Source: Scandinavium vulneris_A
Lineage (GTDB): Bacteria; Pseudomonadota; Gammaproteobacteria; Enterobacterales; Enterobacteriaceae
Reading direction: 5' to 3'
DNA: 64,000 nucleotides
Assembly (NCBI GenBank): GCA_046518185.1
Contig: JBKGRZ010000001.1
Span: forward strand, 62,001 to 126,000
The translations under genes and the position numbers were made by a program. A model generated the notes under the pieces. It saw only the letters and a list, made by a program, of their open reading frames with translations, ran no database searches and had not been told where the DNA came from. Positions 33,542 to 42,684 of the stretch are shown here, piece by piece. Positions within the stretch are counted from its first letter, which is position 1, and each line of letters begins with the position of its first letter.

Positions 33542-34525
33542 ATGTCACATCTCGCAGAGCTGGTTGCCAGTGCCAAGGCAGCCATTAACGAAGCTTCAGA
33601 TGTTACCGCGCTGGACAACGTGCGCGTCGAATATCTGGGTAAGAAAGGGCATTTGACCCTTCAGATGACCACCCTGCGTGAACTGCCGGCGGAAGAACGC
33701 CCGGCTGCGGGTGCCGTTATCAACGAAGCGAAAGAGCAGGTTCAGCAGGCGCTGAACGCGCGTAAAGCCGACCTCGAAGGCGCTGCGCTGAATGCCCGTC
33801 TGGCTGCAGAGACCATCGACGTTTCTCTGCCTGGCCGTCGCATTGAAACCGGTGGTCTTCACCCGGTAACTCGCACCATCGACCGCATTGAAAGTTTCTT
33901 CGGTGAGCTCGGCTTTACCGTGGCGACTGGCCCGGAAATCGAAGATGACTATCACAACTTCGATGCCCTGAACATTCCTGGCCACCACCCGGCACGTGCT
34001 GACCACGACACTTTCTGGTTTGATGCGACCCGTCTGCTGCGTACCCAGACATCTGGCGTACAGATCCGTACCATGAAAAACCAGCAGCCACCCATCCGCA
34101 TCATTGCGCCGGGTCGCGTCTATCGTAATGACTACGATCAGACTCACACCCCGATGTTCCATCAGATGGAAGGCCTGATTGTTGACACCAACATCAGCTT
34201 CACCAATCTGAAAGGCACCCTGCACGATTTCCTGCGTAACTTCTTTGAAGAAGACCTGCAAATTCGTTTCCGCCCGTCCTACTTCCCGTTCACTGAACCG
34301 TCTGCGGAAGTTGACGTGATGGGTAAAAACGGCAAGTGGCTGGAAGTGCTGGGTTGCGGCATGGTGCATCCGAACGTACTTCGCAACGTCGGCATTGACC
34401 CGGAAGTCTACTCTGGCTTCGCCTTCGGGATGGGAATGGAGCGTCTGACCATGCTGCGTTACGGCGTCACCGATCTGCGTGCATTCTTCGAAAACGATCT
34501 GCGTTTCCTCAAACAGTTTAAATAA
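33542..34525 (+). CDS. pheS: phenylalanyl-tRNA synthetase alpha subunit
   Basis: Catalytic subunit of the alpha2-beta2 PheRS. The 327-residue protein has an N-terminal coiled coil (about 1-85) that touches tRNA, and a class II core with motif 2 in RVYRNDYDQTHTPMFHQMEG and motif 3 in GFAFGMGMERLTMLRYG. The Ala at FAFGMG, the position that in E. coli decides p-chloro-Phe resistance, is the wild-type residue. ATG 33542 matches E. coli (MSHLAELVASAK); four upstream codons are discarded. pheT begins 15 bases after the stop. Confidence 0.98.
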   Translation: MSHLAELVASAKAAINEASDVTALDNVRVEYLGKKGHLTLQMTTLRELPAEERPAAGAVINEAKEQVQQALNARKADLEGAALNARLAAETIDVSLPGRRIETGGLHPVTRTIDRIESFFGELGFTVATGPEIEDDYHNFDALNIPGHHPARADHDTFWFDATRLLRTQTSGVQIRTMKNQQPPIRIIAPGRVYRNDYDQTHTPMFHQMEGLIVDTNISFTNLKGTLHDFLRNFFEEDLQIRFRPSYFPFTEPSAEVDVMGKNGKWLEVLGCGMVHPNVLRNVGIDPEVYSGFAFGMGMERLTMLRYGVTDLRAFFENDLRFLKQFK

Positions 34526-34540
34526 GGGCAGGACAGAACA

Positions 34541-36928
34541 ATGAAATTCAGTGAACTGTGGTTACGCGAATGGGTTAACCCGGCAATTGACAGCGAAGCG
34601 CTATCAGGCCAAATCACGATGGCGGGCCTGGAAGTTGACGGCGTAGAGCCGGTGGCTGGCGCGTTCAACGGCGTGGTTGTCGGTGAAGTGGTCGAGTGCG
34701 GTCAGCACCCGAACGCAGACAAACTGCGCGTCACCAAAATCAACGTCGGCGGCGAACGCCTGCTGGATATCGTCTGCGGCGCGCCAAACTGCCGTCAGGG
34801 CCTGAAAGTGGCCGTCGCCACCATCGGCGCAGTTCTGCCGGGCGATTTCAAAATCAAAGCGGCAAAACTGCGCGGCGAACCGTCCGAAGGCATGCTGTGC
34901 TCGTTCTCCGAGCTGGGTATTTCCGACGATCACAATGGCATTATTGAACTGCCAGCGGATGCGCCTCTGGGTACCGATATCCGCGAATACCTGAAGCTCG
35001 ATGATAACACCATCGAAATTAGCGTCACCCCGAACCGTGCAGACTGCCTGGGAATTATCGGTGTGGCTCGCGACGTCGCGGTACTTAACCAGCAGCCGCT
35101 GAACGTACCAGAAATGGCTCCGGTTACCGCGACCATCACCGATACCGTCTCCATCAAGGTTGAGGCCGCTGAGGCCTGCCCACGCTATCTGGGCCGCGTG
35201 GTTAAGGGCATCAACGTTAAAGCCGCTACGCCACTGTGGATGAAAGAAAAACTGCGTCGCTGCGGGATCCGTTCCATCGATGCGGTTGTTGATGTGACTA
35301 ACTACGTGCTGCTCGAACTGGGTCAGCCGATGCATGCTTTCGATCTGGATCGCATTGACGGTGGGATCGTAGTACGTATGGCGAAAGAGGGTGAAACTCT
35401 GGTGTTGCTGGACGGCAACGAAGCCAAACTGAACGCGGATACGCTGGTTATTGCCGATCACAGCAAAGCGCTGGCAATGGGTGGCATCTTCGGGGGCGAG
35501 CACTCTGGCGTCAATGACGAAACGCAAAACGTACTGCTGGAATGTGCCTTCTTCAGCCCGCTGTCCATCACCGGCCGTGCGCGCCGCCACGGTCTGCATA
35601 CTGACGCATCCCACCGCTACGAGCGCGGCGTGGATCCGGCGTTGCAGTACAAAGCCATGGAACGCGCTACCCGCCTGCTGGTTGATATCTGCGGCGGCGA
35701 AGTTGGTCCGGTTATCGACGTGACGAACGAAGCCACGCTGCCGAAACGTGCCACCATCACGCTGCGTCGTAGCAAACTGGACCGACTGATTGGTCATCAC
35801 ATTGCTGATGATCAGGTCAGCGATATCCTGCGCCGTCTGGGCTGCGAAGTGACTGAAGGTCAGGACCAGTGGCAGGCCGTTGCACCGAGCTGGCGTTTCG
35901 ATATTTCAATCGAAGAAGACCTGGTAGAAGAGGTGGCCCGCGTATACGGCTACAACAATATCCCGGATGCGCCGGTTCAGGCGGGTCTGATCATGGGTCA
36001 TCATCACGAGGCTAACCTGTCCCTCAAGCGTGTGAAAACCATGCTGAATGACAAAGGCTACCAGGAAGTGATCACCTACAGTTTCGTCGACCCGAAAGTG
36101 CAGCAGCTTGTTCACCCAGGCGAAGAAGCGCTGATCCTGCCAAGTCCAATTTCTAGCGAAATGTCGGCCATGCGTCTGTCGCTGTGGACCGGCCTGCTGG
36201 GCACCGTGGTCTATAACCAGAACCGTCAGCAGAGCCGCGTGCGTATCTTTGAAAGCGGTCTGCGCTTCGTGCCGGATACCCAGGCCCCGTTGGGCATCCG
36301 CCAGGATGTGATGCTGAGTGGCGTAATCTGCGGTAACCGCTATGAAGAACACTGGAACCTGGCGAAAGAGACAGTTGATTTCTATGATTTAAAAGGCGAT
36401 CTCGAATCCGTTCTGGAGCTGACCGGCAAACTCGGTGATATCCGGTTCAAAGCCGAAGCCAATCCAGCGCTGCATCCGGGGCAGTCCGCGGCGATTTATC
36501 TGAAAGGCGAACGTATTGGTTTCATTGGGGTTGTTCATCCAGAGCTAGAACGTAAACTGGACTTGAACGGTCGCACGATGGTATTTGAGCTGGAGTGGAA
36601 CAAGCTCGCAGACCGCGTGGTTCCTCAGGCGAAAGAGATTTCCCGCTTCCCGGCGAACCGTCGCGACATCGCTGTGGTCGTGGCTGAAAACGTCCCAGCC
36701 GCTGATATTCTCAACGAGTGTAAGAAAGTTGGCGTAAATCAGGTAGTTGGCGTAAACTTGTTTGACGTGTACCGCGGTAAGGGCGTAGAGGAAGGTTTCA
36801 AGAGCCTCGCTATTAGCCTAATCCTTCAGGATACCAGCCGTACACTCGAAGAAGAGGAGATTGCCGCTACCGTTGCCAAATGTGTAGAGGCATTAAAAGA
36901 GCGATTCCAGGCATCATTGAGGGATTGA
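34541..36928 (+). CDS. pheT: phenylalanyl-tRNA synthetase beta subunit
   Basis: Large PheRS subunit of 795 residues with tRNA-binding (EMAP/OB) domain (about 39-148), B3/B4 editing domain that removes Tyr-tRNA-Phe, B5 DNA-binding-like domain, catalytic-like core, and the C-terminal FDX-ACB anticodon-binding domain (from about 700, ISRFPANRRDIAVVV). Same length as E. coli. Followed by ihfA with a four-base gap, the typical pheST-ihfA operon. Confidence 0.98.
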   Translation: MKFSELWLREWVNPAIDSEALSGQITMAGLEVDGVEPVAGAFNGVVVGEVVECGQHPNADKLRVTKINVGGERLLDIVCGAPNCRQGLKVAVATIGAVLPGDFKIKAAKLRGEPSEGMLCSFSELGISDDHNGIIELPADAPLGTDIREYLKLDDNTIEISVTPNRADCLGIIGVARDVAVLNQQPLNVPEMAPVTATITDTVSIKVEAAEACPRYLGRVVKGINVKAATPLWMKEKLRRCGIRSIDAVVDVTNYVLLELGQPMHAFDLDRIDGGIVVRMAKEGETLVLLDGNEAKLNADTLVIADHSKALAMGGIFGGEHSGVNDETQNVLLECAFFSPLSITGRARRHGLHTDASHRYERGVDPALQYKAMERATRLLVDICGGEVGPVIDVTNEATLPKRATITLRRSKLDRLIGHHIADDQVSDILRRLGCEVTEGQDQWQAVAPSWRFDISIEEDLVEEVARVYGYNNIPDAPVQAGLIMGHHHEANLSLKRVKTMLNDKGYQEVITYSFVDPKVQQLVHPGEEALILPSPISSEMSAMRLSLWTGLLGTVVYNQNRQQSRVRIFESGLRFVPDTQAPLGIRQDVMLSGVICGNRYEEHWNLAKETVDFYDLKGDLESVLELTGKLGDIRFKAEANPALHPGQSAAIYLKGERIGFIGVVHPELERKLDLNGRTMVFELEWNKLADRVVPQAKEISRFPANRRDIAVVVAENVPAADILNECKKVGVNQVVGVNLFDVYRGKGVEEGFKSLAISLILQDTSRTLEEEEIAATVAKCVEALKERFQASLRD

Positions 36929-36932
36929 ACCT

Positions 36933-37232
36933 ATGGCGCTTACAAAAGCTGAAATGTCAGAATATCTGTTTGATAAGCTTGGGCTTAGCAAACGGGATGC
37001 CAAAGAGCTGGTAGAGCTGTTTTTCGAAGAGATCCGTCGCGCTCTTGAAAACGGTGAGCAGGTTAAACTCTCCGGTTTTGGTAACTTCGATTTGCGCGAT
37101 AAAAATCAACGCCCCGGGCGCAACCCGAAGACGGGCGAAGATATTCCCATTACAGCCCGGCGCGTGGTGACCTTCAGACCCGGCCAGAAGTTGAAAAGCC
37201 GAGTCGAAAACGCTTCGCCCAAAGCAGAATAA
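36933..37232 (+). CDS. ihfA: integration host factor alpha subunit
   Basis: DNA-bending subunit that pairs with IhfB. The 99-residue protein is almost identical to E. coli IhfA: N-terminal helices, the beta-arm GRNPKTGEDIPITARRVVTF with the Pro that intercalates in the minor groove, and the C-terminal helix. ATG is four bases after pheT, so translation is probably coupled, although E. coli ihfA also has a promoter inside pheT. Confidence 0.98.
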   Translation: MALTKAEMSEYLFDKLGLSKRDAKELVELFFEEIRRALENGEQVKLSGFGNFDLRDKNQRPGRNPKTGEDIPITARRVVTFRPGQKLKSRVENASPKAE

Positions 37233-37244
37233 TTTCTGATTAAC

Positions 37245-37273
37245 TAAAAAGGCCGCTCCTGCGGCCTTTTTTC
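37245..37273 (+). terminator. pheST-ihfA operon terminator
   Basis: AAAAAGGCCGC and GCGGCCTTTTTT pair around TCCT with a T tract. Begins 13 bases after the ihfA stop. Confidence 0.92.
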
Positions 37274-37333
37274 TTTCCTGCGGCCGTCAGGCACCATAAA
37301 ATCAGACACTTCACCTCATTATTTCAGGACCCT

Positions 37334-38314
37334 ATGCAACGACTCGCCCAACGCCAGCAGCAACGAAACCAGCGATGGCTGGGTGTTTTACTGTTGCTGC
37401 TCTTGCTCGCAGTATTCATCAGCCTGTGCGCGGGTGAACAGTGGATTGCCCCCGGCGATTGGTTTACGCCGCGTGGTGACCTGTTCGTGTGGCAGATTCG
37501 CCTGCCGCGTACCGTAGCGGTAGTGCTGGTTGGTGCGGCGCTGGCGGTATCCGGGGCTATCATGCAGGCGTTGTTTGAAAACCCGCTGGCGGAGCCGGGG
37601 TTGCTCGGCGTCTCTAACGGCGCTGGTGTCGGGCTGATTGCTGCGGTGCTGCTGGGTCAAGGACTATTGCCCGGCTGGGCGCTGGGCCTGTGTGCCATCG
37701 CGGGCGCGCTGCTTATCACCATTATCCTGTTGCGCTTTGCCCGTCGTCATCTGTCGACCAGCCGACTGCTATTAGCGGGTGTGGCGCTGGGGATCATCTG
37801 TAGCGCGGCGATGACCTGGGCAGTTTATTTTTCGACATCCTTCGATCTGCGCCAGCTAATGTACTGGATGATGGGCGGCTTTGGCGGCGTAGACTGGCAT
37901 CAGGGCTGGCTAATGGTGGCGTTGCTACCGGTTATCGGTTGGATTTGCCTGCAATCGCAGCCGCTGAATTTGCTGTCGCTCGGCGAAACGTCCGCCCGGC
38001 AACTGGGCCTGCCGCTATGGCTGTGGCGCAGGCTGCTGGTGCTGGCGACAGGCTGGCTGGTGGGGGTCAGCGTGGCGCTCTCCGGTGCCATCGGCTTTAT
38101 AGGCCTGGTTATCCCTCATATTCTGCGCCTGTGCGGCCTGACCGATCACCGCGTGTTGCTCCCGGCCTGCGTTTTGGCTGGGGGCGCGGCGCTGTTGTTC
38201 GCCGATATCATTGCCCGTCTGGCGCTGGCCTCGGCAGAGTTGCCGATCGGCGTCGTCACCGCTACCCTGGGCGCACCTGTATTTATCTGGCTACTATTAA
38301 AGGCTGGCCGTTAA
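37334..38314 (+). CDS. btuC: vitamin B12 ABC transporter permease BtuC
   Basis: Inner-membrane permease of the BtuCD-F cobalamin importer, FecCD family. The 326-residue protein has ten predicted helices, with the conserved RLPRTVAVVLVGAALAVSGAIMQALFENPLAEPGLLGVSNGAG segment (positions about 58-101) and the coupling L-loop helix SARQLGLPLWLW before GAIGFIGLVIPHILRL. Same length as E. coli BtuC. First of btuC-btuE-btuD, the usual order. Confidence 0.97.
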   Translation: MQRLAQRQQQRNQRWLGVLLLLLLLAVFISLCAGEQWIAPGDWFTPRGDLFVWQIRLPRTVAVVLVGAALAVSGAIMQALFENPLAEPGLLGVSNGAGVGLIAAVLLGQGLLPGWALGLCAIAGALLITIILLRFARRHLSTSRLLLAGVALGIICSAAMTWAVYFSTSFDLRQLMYWMMGGFGGVDWHQGWLMVALLPVIGWICLQSQPLNLLSLGETSARQLGLPLWLWRRLLVLATGWLVGVSVALSGAIGFIGLVIPHILRLCGLTDHRVLLPACVLAGGAALLFADIIARLALASAELPIGVVTATLGAPVFIWLLLKAGR

Positions 38315-38342
38315 GCGCTAGCTGATAACCCAAGAGGACGCT

Positions 38343-38894
38343 ATGCAACACGATATTCTCAACACAAATGTCACCACCATCGACGGCGAAAACGTCAGTC
38401 TCGAGCAATTTAAAGGTAACGTGCTGCTGGTGGTGAACGTCGCCTCCCAGTGCGGGCTGACGCCGCAATACGAACAGCTGGAGAACATCCAGGAAGCATG
38501 GGGTAAAGAGGGTTTCACCGTCCTCGGCTTCCCATGCAACCAGTTCCTTGGTCAGGAGCCGGGCAGCGACGAAGAGATCAAAACCTTCTGTAGCACCACC
38601 TACGGCGTGACGTTCCCCATGTTCAGCAAAATCGATGTGAACGGCGAGCATCGGCATCCCCTGTATCAGAAGCTGACCAGCGCCGCCTCTGTCGCCGTCG
38701 CGCCGGAAAGCAGCGGGTTCTATGAGCGCATGGCCAGCAAAGGCCGCGCGCCAAAAGTGCAGGGCGATATCCTGTGGAACTTCGAAAAATTCCTGATTGG
38801 TCGTGATGGCGAAGTCATCCAGCGCTTCTCGCCGGATATGACCCCGGAAGATCCTATCGTGATGGAAGCCATCAAGCTGGCGCTGGCGAAATAA
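38343..38894 (+). CDS. btuE: thioredoxin/glutathione peroxidase BtuE
   Basis: A 183-residue glutathione-peroxidase family enzyme that reduces lipid and hydrogen peroxides, with thioredoxin as favoured reductant in E. coli. The peroxidatic Cys is in NVASQCGLTPQYEQL (about residue 37), followed by GFPCNQFLGQEPG with the catalytic Gln region, and WNFEKFLIGRDG near the end with the conserved Trp and Asn. Despite its place in the btu operon it is not needed for B12 uptake. btuD starts two bases after its stop. Confidence 0.96.
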   Translation: MQHDILNTNVTTIDGENVSLEQFKGNVLLVVNVASQCGLTPQYEQLENIQEAWGKEGFTVLGFPCNQFLGQEPGSDEEIKTFCSTTYGVTFPMFSKIDVNGEHRHPLYQKLTSAASVAVAPESSGFYERMASKGRAPKVQGDILWNFEKFLIGRDGEVIQRFSPDMTPEDPIVMEAIKLALAK

Positions 38895-38896
38895 TC

Positions 38897-39643
38897 GTGT
38901 TGCTGATGCAGTTGCAGGGCGTACAGGAAGTGGGGCGGTTACAGCCACTTAACGCGGAGGTTCGCTCCGGTGAAATGGTGCATCTTGTCGGCCCAAACGG
39001 TGCCGGGAAAAGCACGCTGCTCGCCAGAATGGCCGGTCTGAGCCACGGCAAAGGGCAGATAACGCTTGAGGGCAAACCGATAACCGACTGGCCTGCGCCG
39101 GAGCTCGCACGCCATCGGGCGTATCTGACACAACATCAGACCCCGCCGTTTGCCATGCCGGTCTGGCATTACCTGACGCTGCATCAGCCCGATAAAACAC
39201 AGCACCCACTCCAGCAAGAAATTGCTGAAAAGTTAGGTCTGGACGACAAGTTGGCGCGACAGGTTAACCAGCTTTCCGGGGGGGAATGGCAGCGCGTTCG
39301 GCTTGCGGCGGTGGTGCTGCAAATTCATCCTCGAGGCAATCCACATGGGCGATTACTGCTGTTGGATGAGCCGATGAATAGCCTTGATGTTGCGCAGCAA
39401 GCGGCGCTCGATCGTTTGCTGGCCGAACTCAGGCTCGCTGGAATAACCATCGTGATGAGTAGCCATGACCTGAATCACACGCTGCGTTTTGCCAGCCAGA
39501 CGTGGCTAATGCGTCGCGGGCAGCTGCTCGCCAGCGGTGAGACGCCGCACGTTTTGACAGTCGAAAATTTGACGGCTGCGTATGATATGCCTTTCAAAAA
39601 GCTGAATGCGGATGGTGTGCAGGTGCTGATTTCTGCGCTATAA
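38897..39643 (+). CDS. btuD: vitamin B12 ABC transporter ATPase BtuD
   Basis: ATP-binding subunit of the BtuCD importer, 248 residues. Walker A is GPNGAGKST, signature LSGGEWQRV, Walker B LLLLDEPMNSLD, H-loop MSSHDLNHTLR. GTG at 38897 gives a start that aligns with E. coli (MSIVMQLQ versus MLLMQLQ); ATG 38906 is an alternative. It is two bases after btuE, implying coupled translation. The N-terminal half is somewhat diverged from E. coli, but all ATPase motifs are intact. Confidence 0.95.
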   Translation: MLLMQLQGVQEVGRLQPLNAEVRSGEMVHLVGPNGAGKSTLLARMAGLSHGKGQITLEGKPITDWPAPELARHRAYLTQHQTPPFAMPVWHYLTLHQPDKTQHPLQQEIAEKLGLDDKLARQVNQLSGGEWQRVRLAAVVLQIHPRGNPHGRLLLLDEPMNSLDVAQQAALDRLLAELRLAGITIVMSSHDLNHTLRFASQTWLMRRGQLLASGETPHVLTVENLTAAYDMPFKKLNADGVQVLISAL

Positions 39644-39720
39644 CCGGAAGGTTTCTTGCAGAATGGCAAATTTGCAGACTACATTATCACTATAAAAAAT
39701 ATCAGAGGAAACGCCAGGAT

Positions 39721-40185
39721 ATGCGTCTCTTATTTATTTTCGTGGCAGCGTTAATTTTAGCAGGATGTAGCAGCCACCGGGCACCACCGCCTAACCCACG
39801 GCTCTCGGACTCTATAACCGTCATCGCCAACCTTAACGAACAGCTGGCGAACTGGCGTGGAACACCGTATCGCTATGGCGGCAGCACCCGTCGCGGCGTG
39901 GATTGTTCCGCGTTCGTGATGATGACTTTCCGCGATAAGTTTGATTTGCAGCTGCCGCGAGAGACAAAGCAGCAGTCGAAAATAGGCACCGAAATCGACA
40001 AGGACGATTTATTGCCGGGTGACCTGGTATTCTTTAAGACCGGATCCGGGGGCAATGGTCTGCATGTCGGGATCTATGATACTGATAATCAGTTTATCCA
40101 TGCCTCAACCAGTCAGGGCGTCACCCGTTCCTCGCTGGATAATGTGTACTGGCGCAAGAACTTCTGGCAAGCCAGACGCATTTAG
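39721..40185 (+). CDS. nlpC: NlpC/P60 lipoprotein NlpC
   Basis: A 154-residue lipoprotein: hydrophobic signal and lipobox LAGC (Cys16), then an NlpC/P60 peptidase domain. The catalytic Cys is in GVDCSAFVMM, the His in LHVGIYD and the third polar residue in FIHAST. The family cleaves gamma-D-Glu-meso-DAP bonds in peptidoglycan. The usual Gly after CS is Ala here. A terminator follows directly. Confidence 0.95.
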   Translation: MRLLFIFVAALILAGCSSHRAPPPNPRLSDSITVIANLNEQLANWRGTPYRYGGSTRRGVDCSAFVMMTFRDKFDLQLPRETKQQSKIGTEIDKDDLLPGDLVFFKTGSGGNGLHVGIYDTDNQFIHASTSQGVTRSSLDNVYWRKNFWQARRI

Positions 40186-40193
40186 CAGAAAAC

Positions 40194-40219
40194 AAAAAGG
40201 GGCTGGCAGCCCCTTTTTA
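40194..40219 (+). terminator. nlpC rho-independent terminator
   Basis: AAAAGGGGCT and AGCCCCTTTTT pair around GGC with a T tract, eight bases after the nlpC stop. It separates btu-nlpC from the ydiV leader region. Confidence 0.9.
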
Positions 40220-40372
40220 GTGGCTAAAATAAAATATAAAAACCGTCAGGGAAATAATTATCGATCGCCATCTCATTCAGCTAATGAATCTCTGGATTGT
40301 GCGGCTGCACGAATATGGATTACAATCATCCTAATGATAATGCAAAGGAATTCCTGAAGTAAAAAGGAACGA

Positions 40373-40468
40373 ATGAAATTAAACTTCTTAAAATCAAAGA
40401 TTTTGTTTTCTACTGGATCAACACAGCAGCGACCAGGGATGTCCCTTGAACAGGGGTGGGCGCAATGA
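40373..40468 (+). CDS. candidate leader peptide coupled to ydiV
   Basis: A 31-codon open frame, MKLNFLKSKILFSTGSTQQR at its start and EQGWAQ at its end. AAGGA lies at 40364-40368, four bases from the ATG. Its TGA stop overlaps the ydiV ATG in the arrangement ATGA (40465-40468), the signature of translational coupling. I do not recognise a homologue. It could be a real leader peptide that sets ydiV translation or a chance frame; no conservation test was possible. Confidence 0.45.
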   Translation: MKLNFLKSKILFSTGSTQQRPGMSLEQGWAQ

Positions 40469-41178
40469 TTGTTACTCTCGATAAAGCCTGGAAAACCGAA
40501 TTGTTATTCGTACCTGCCAAAAATGGCGGGGGTCAACTCATCGGTCTGGAAATAATCGCTAACTTTGTGGGCGTGGACGACGGGGTACGCACCCCGACCA
40601 GTCTGGTGACGGCGCGGCTTAGCGGCGAACAGGAAATTTCTCTGTTCCGTGAACAACTCGCGATCCTGGAAAACTGTCAAATCTTTTTTATTCAGCAGAA
40701 AATCATTGCGTGGATTAATATAACCCCCGCAATTGCCATGGCGTTGTTAACACAAAAAGCCCTGGCAGATGAAGCCGCTCGGTTTTCCTTTTTGGAATTG
40801 ACGGTTGAAGAAAACTTTCCCGAACTGAATGCGGTCGATCACAATCATTTGCTGGCTCAGTTAGCGAATCATTTTCCTTTGATACTTGCCAATTTTGGTG
40901 CCGGACACGCCTCAACGCAGGCCGTTTTTTTCGGGCTGTTTAAACGCATCATGCTGGATAAAAACTTTATTCAGCAGCAGGCGTTATTATTATCTTTTGA
41001 TCCCTTTATGCGGGCGATCATCGCCCAGGTTCAGCCCTGCTGTAGTGCCATCATGGCCGCCGGGGTTGATAATCAGCAGATCCTCGAACGCCTTGAGCCA
41101 TGGGGCTTGAGCGCTATGCAGGGCGCACTTTGGCCGGCCGTTGATATGGCCGCCTTAACCCGCCTGGTGCAGGAATAA
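40465..41178 (+). CDS. ydiV: anti-FlhDC factor YdiV (degenerate EAL protein)
   Basis: A 237-residue EAL-domain-like protein that does not break down c-di-GMP. The EAL triad is replaced (GLEIIANF, i.e. EII), and other catalytic residues are missing. In E. coli and Salmonella YdiV binds FlhD, blocks FlhDC and routes it to ClpXP, so motility falls in poor nutrients. The frame opens at GTG 40456, but ATG 40465 has AGGGG eight bases upstream and aligns with the E. coli start. Divergence from E. coli is high, typical for this gene. selO follows after 61 bases. Confidence 0.88.
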   Translation: MIVTLDKAWKTELLFVPAKNGGGQLIGLEIIANFVGVDDGVRTPTSLVTARLSGEQEISLFREQLAILENCQIFFIQQKIIAWINITPAIAMALLTQKALADEAARFSFLELTVEENFPELNAVDHNHLLAQLANHFPLILANFGAGHASTQAVFFGLFKRIMLDKNFIQQQALLLSFDPFMRAIIAQVQPCCSAIMAAGVDNQQILERLEPWGLSAMQGALWPAVDMAALTRLVQE

Positions 41179-41239
41179 CCCTGCATCCTGCCCGTGTTTT
41201 TCCACTCGCACAGGCACTACACTACAGACAGGAGGAACC

Positions 41240-42682
41240 ATGACCCTGTCTTTTACCCATCACTGGCGCGATGAGCTGCCAGATTTTTATACCGAACTGT
41301 CACCAACCCCGCTGACTCACGCGCGGCTGATATGGCATAACGCGCCGCTGGCCGAGAGCCTCGCGCTACCGCCTGCATTGTTCAGCCCTGAAAATGGCGC
41401 AGGCGTGTGGGGCGGGGAAGTGCTGCTCCCCGGTATGCAACCGCTGGCGCAGGTCTACAGCGGACACCAGTTTGGTGTCTGGGCCGGGCAGCTTGGCGAC
41501 GGGCGCGGGATCTTGCTTGGCGAACAGCAACTGGCGGATGGCCGTCGCTACGACTGGCATCTGAAAGGTGCGGGCCTGACGCCGTATTCCCGCATGGGTG
41601 ACGGCCGCGCTGTACTGCGTTCGACGCTGCGTGAAAGTCTGGCCTCCGAGGCGATGTTTGCCCTTGGCATCCCGACCACTCGCGCGCTATCGGTGGTCAC
41701 CAGCGACACGCCGGTATACCGCGAAACGGTTGAGCAGGGCGCGATGCTGATGCGTTTGGCAGAAAGCCATGTCCGTTTCGGACACTTCGAACACTTTTAT
41801 TACCGTCGTGAGCCAGAGAAGGTCCGTGGGCTGGCAGATTATGTGATTCGTCATCACTGGCCGCACCTGCTGGAAGATGTCGATCGGTACACTCTGTGGT
41901 TTCGTGACGTTGTCACAAAAACGGCGCAGATGATTGCTCGCTGGCAGACCGTCGGCTTTTGCCATGGGGTGATGAACACCGACAACATGTCGATTCTCGG
42001 GCTGACTATGGATTACGGTCCGTTTGGATTCCTCGACGATTATCAGCCGGGCTTCATCTGCAACCATTCGGATCATCAGGGCCGCTACAGCTTTGATAAT
42101 CAGCCTGCGGCGGCGCTGTGGAATCTTCAGCGACTGGCACAGTCGCTATCGCCGTTTATTGCGGTGGATGCGCTTAATGACGCCCTCGACGGCTATCAGG
42201 AAGCGCTGCTGGTGGAATACGGACAGCTAATGCGTCGCAAACTCGGTCTGTTCACTGAGCAGAAGGGCGATAATGAATTGCTCGACGGCCTGTTTGGCCT
42301 GATGGAGCGCGAAGGGAGTGATTACACCCGTACCTTCCGGATGCTGGGTGAAACCGAACAGCACAGCGCGGCATCGCCGTTGCGTGATGAGTTTATCGAC
42401 AGGGCGGCGTTTGATGCGTGGTTCAGCGGCTATCGGGCGCGTTTGCAACAGGATCAAGTGGATGACGCGACTCGCCAGCAGAGCATGAAGCAGCACAATC
42501 CGGCGATCGTGCTGCGCAACTGGCTGGCACAGCGGGCGATCGAGCAGGCGGAACGCGGAGAGTACGAAGAGTTTATTCGTCTGCATGACGCGCTGCGTAA
42601 CCCGTTTGCCGACTGCGGCAACGATTACGCCAGCCGCCCACCAGAGTGGGGCAAGCGGCTGGAAGTCAGCTGTTCGAGCTGA
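41240..42682 (+). CDS. selO: protein adenylyltransferase SelO
   Basis: Pseudokinase that transfers AMP to Ser/Thr/Tyr of target proteins and supports protein S-glutathionylation control in oxidative stress. The 480-residue protein has the ATP segment LKGAGLTPYSRMGDGRAVLR (about 110-130) and the flipped-nucleotide active-site loop FCHGVMNTDNMSILGLTMDYGPFGF (about 243-267), with Asn and Asp metal ligands intact. It ends CSS; the selenocysteine of animal SelO is Cys here. ATG follows GGAGGA. Its stop is two bases from the convergent hmuV stop, and no terminator lies between. Confidence 0.96.
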   Translation: MTLSFTHHWRDELPDFYTELSPTPLTHARLIWHNAPLAESLALPPALFSPENGAGVWGGEVLLPGMQPLAQVYSGHQFGVWAGQLGDGRGILLGEQQLADGRRYDWHLKGAGLTPYSRMGDGRAVLRSTLRESLASEAMFALGIPTTRALSVVTSDTPVYRETVEQGAMLMRLAESHVRFGHFEHFYYRREPEKVRGLADYVIRHHWPHLLEDVDRYTLWFRDVVTKTAQMIARWQTVGFCHGVMNTDNMSILGLTMDYGPFGFLDDYQPGFICNHSDHQGRYSFDNQPAAALWNLQRLAQSLSPFIAVDALNDALDGYQEALLVEYGQLMRRKLGLFTEQKGDNELLDGLFGLMEREGSDYTRTFRMLGETEQHSAASPLRDEFIDRAAFDAWFSGYRARLQQDQVDDATRQQSMKQHNPAIVLRNWLAQRAIEQAERGEYEEFIRLHDALRNPFADCGNDYASRPPEWGKRLEVSCSS

Positions 42683-42684
42683 GG

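Noticed and set aside
34604..35800. Open frame of 398 codons antisense to pheT
   Set aside because: Mirror of the pheT codon bias, His/Gln-rich with no fold-like pattern.
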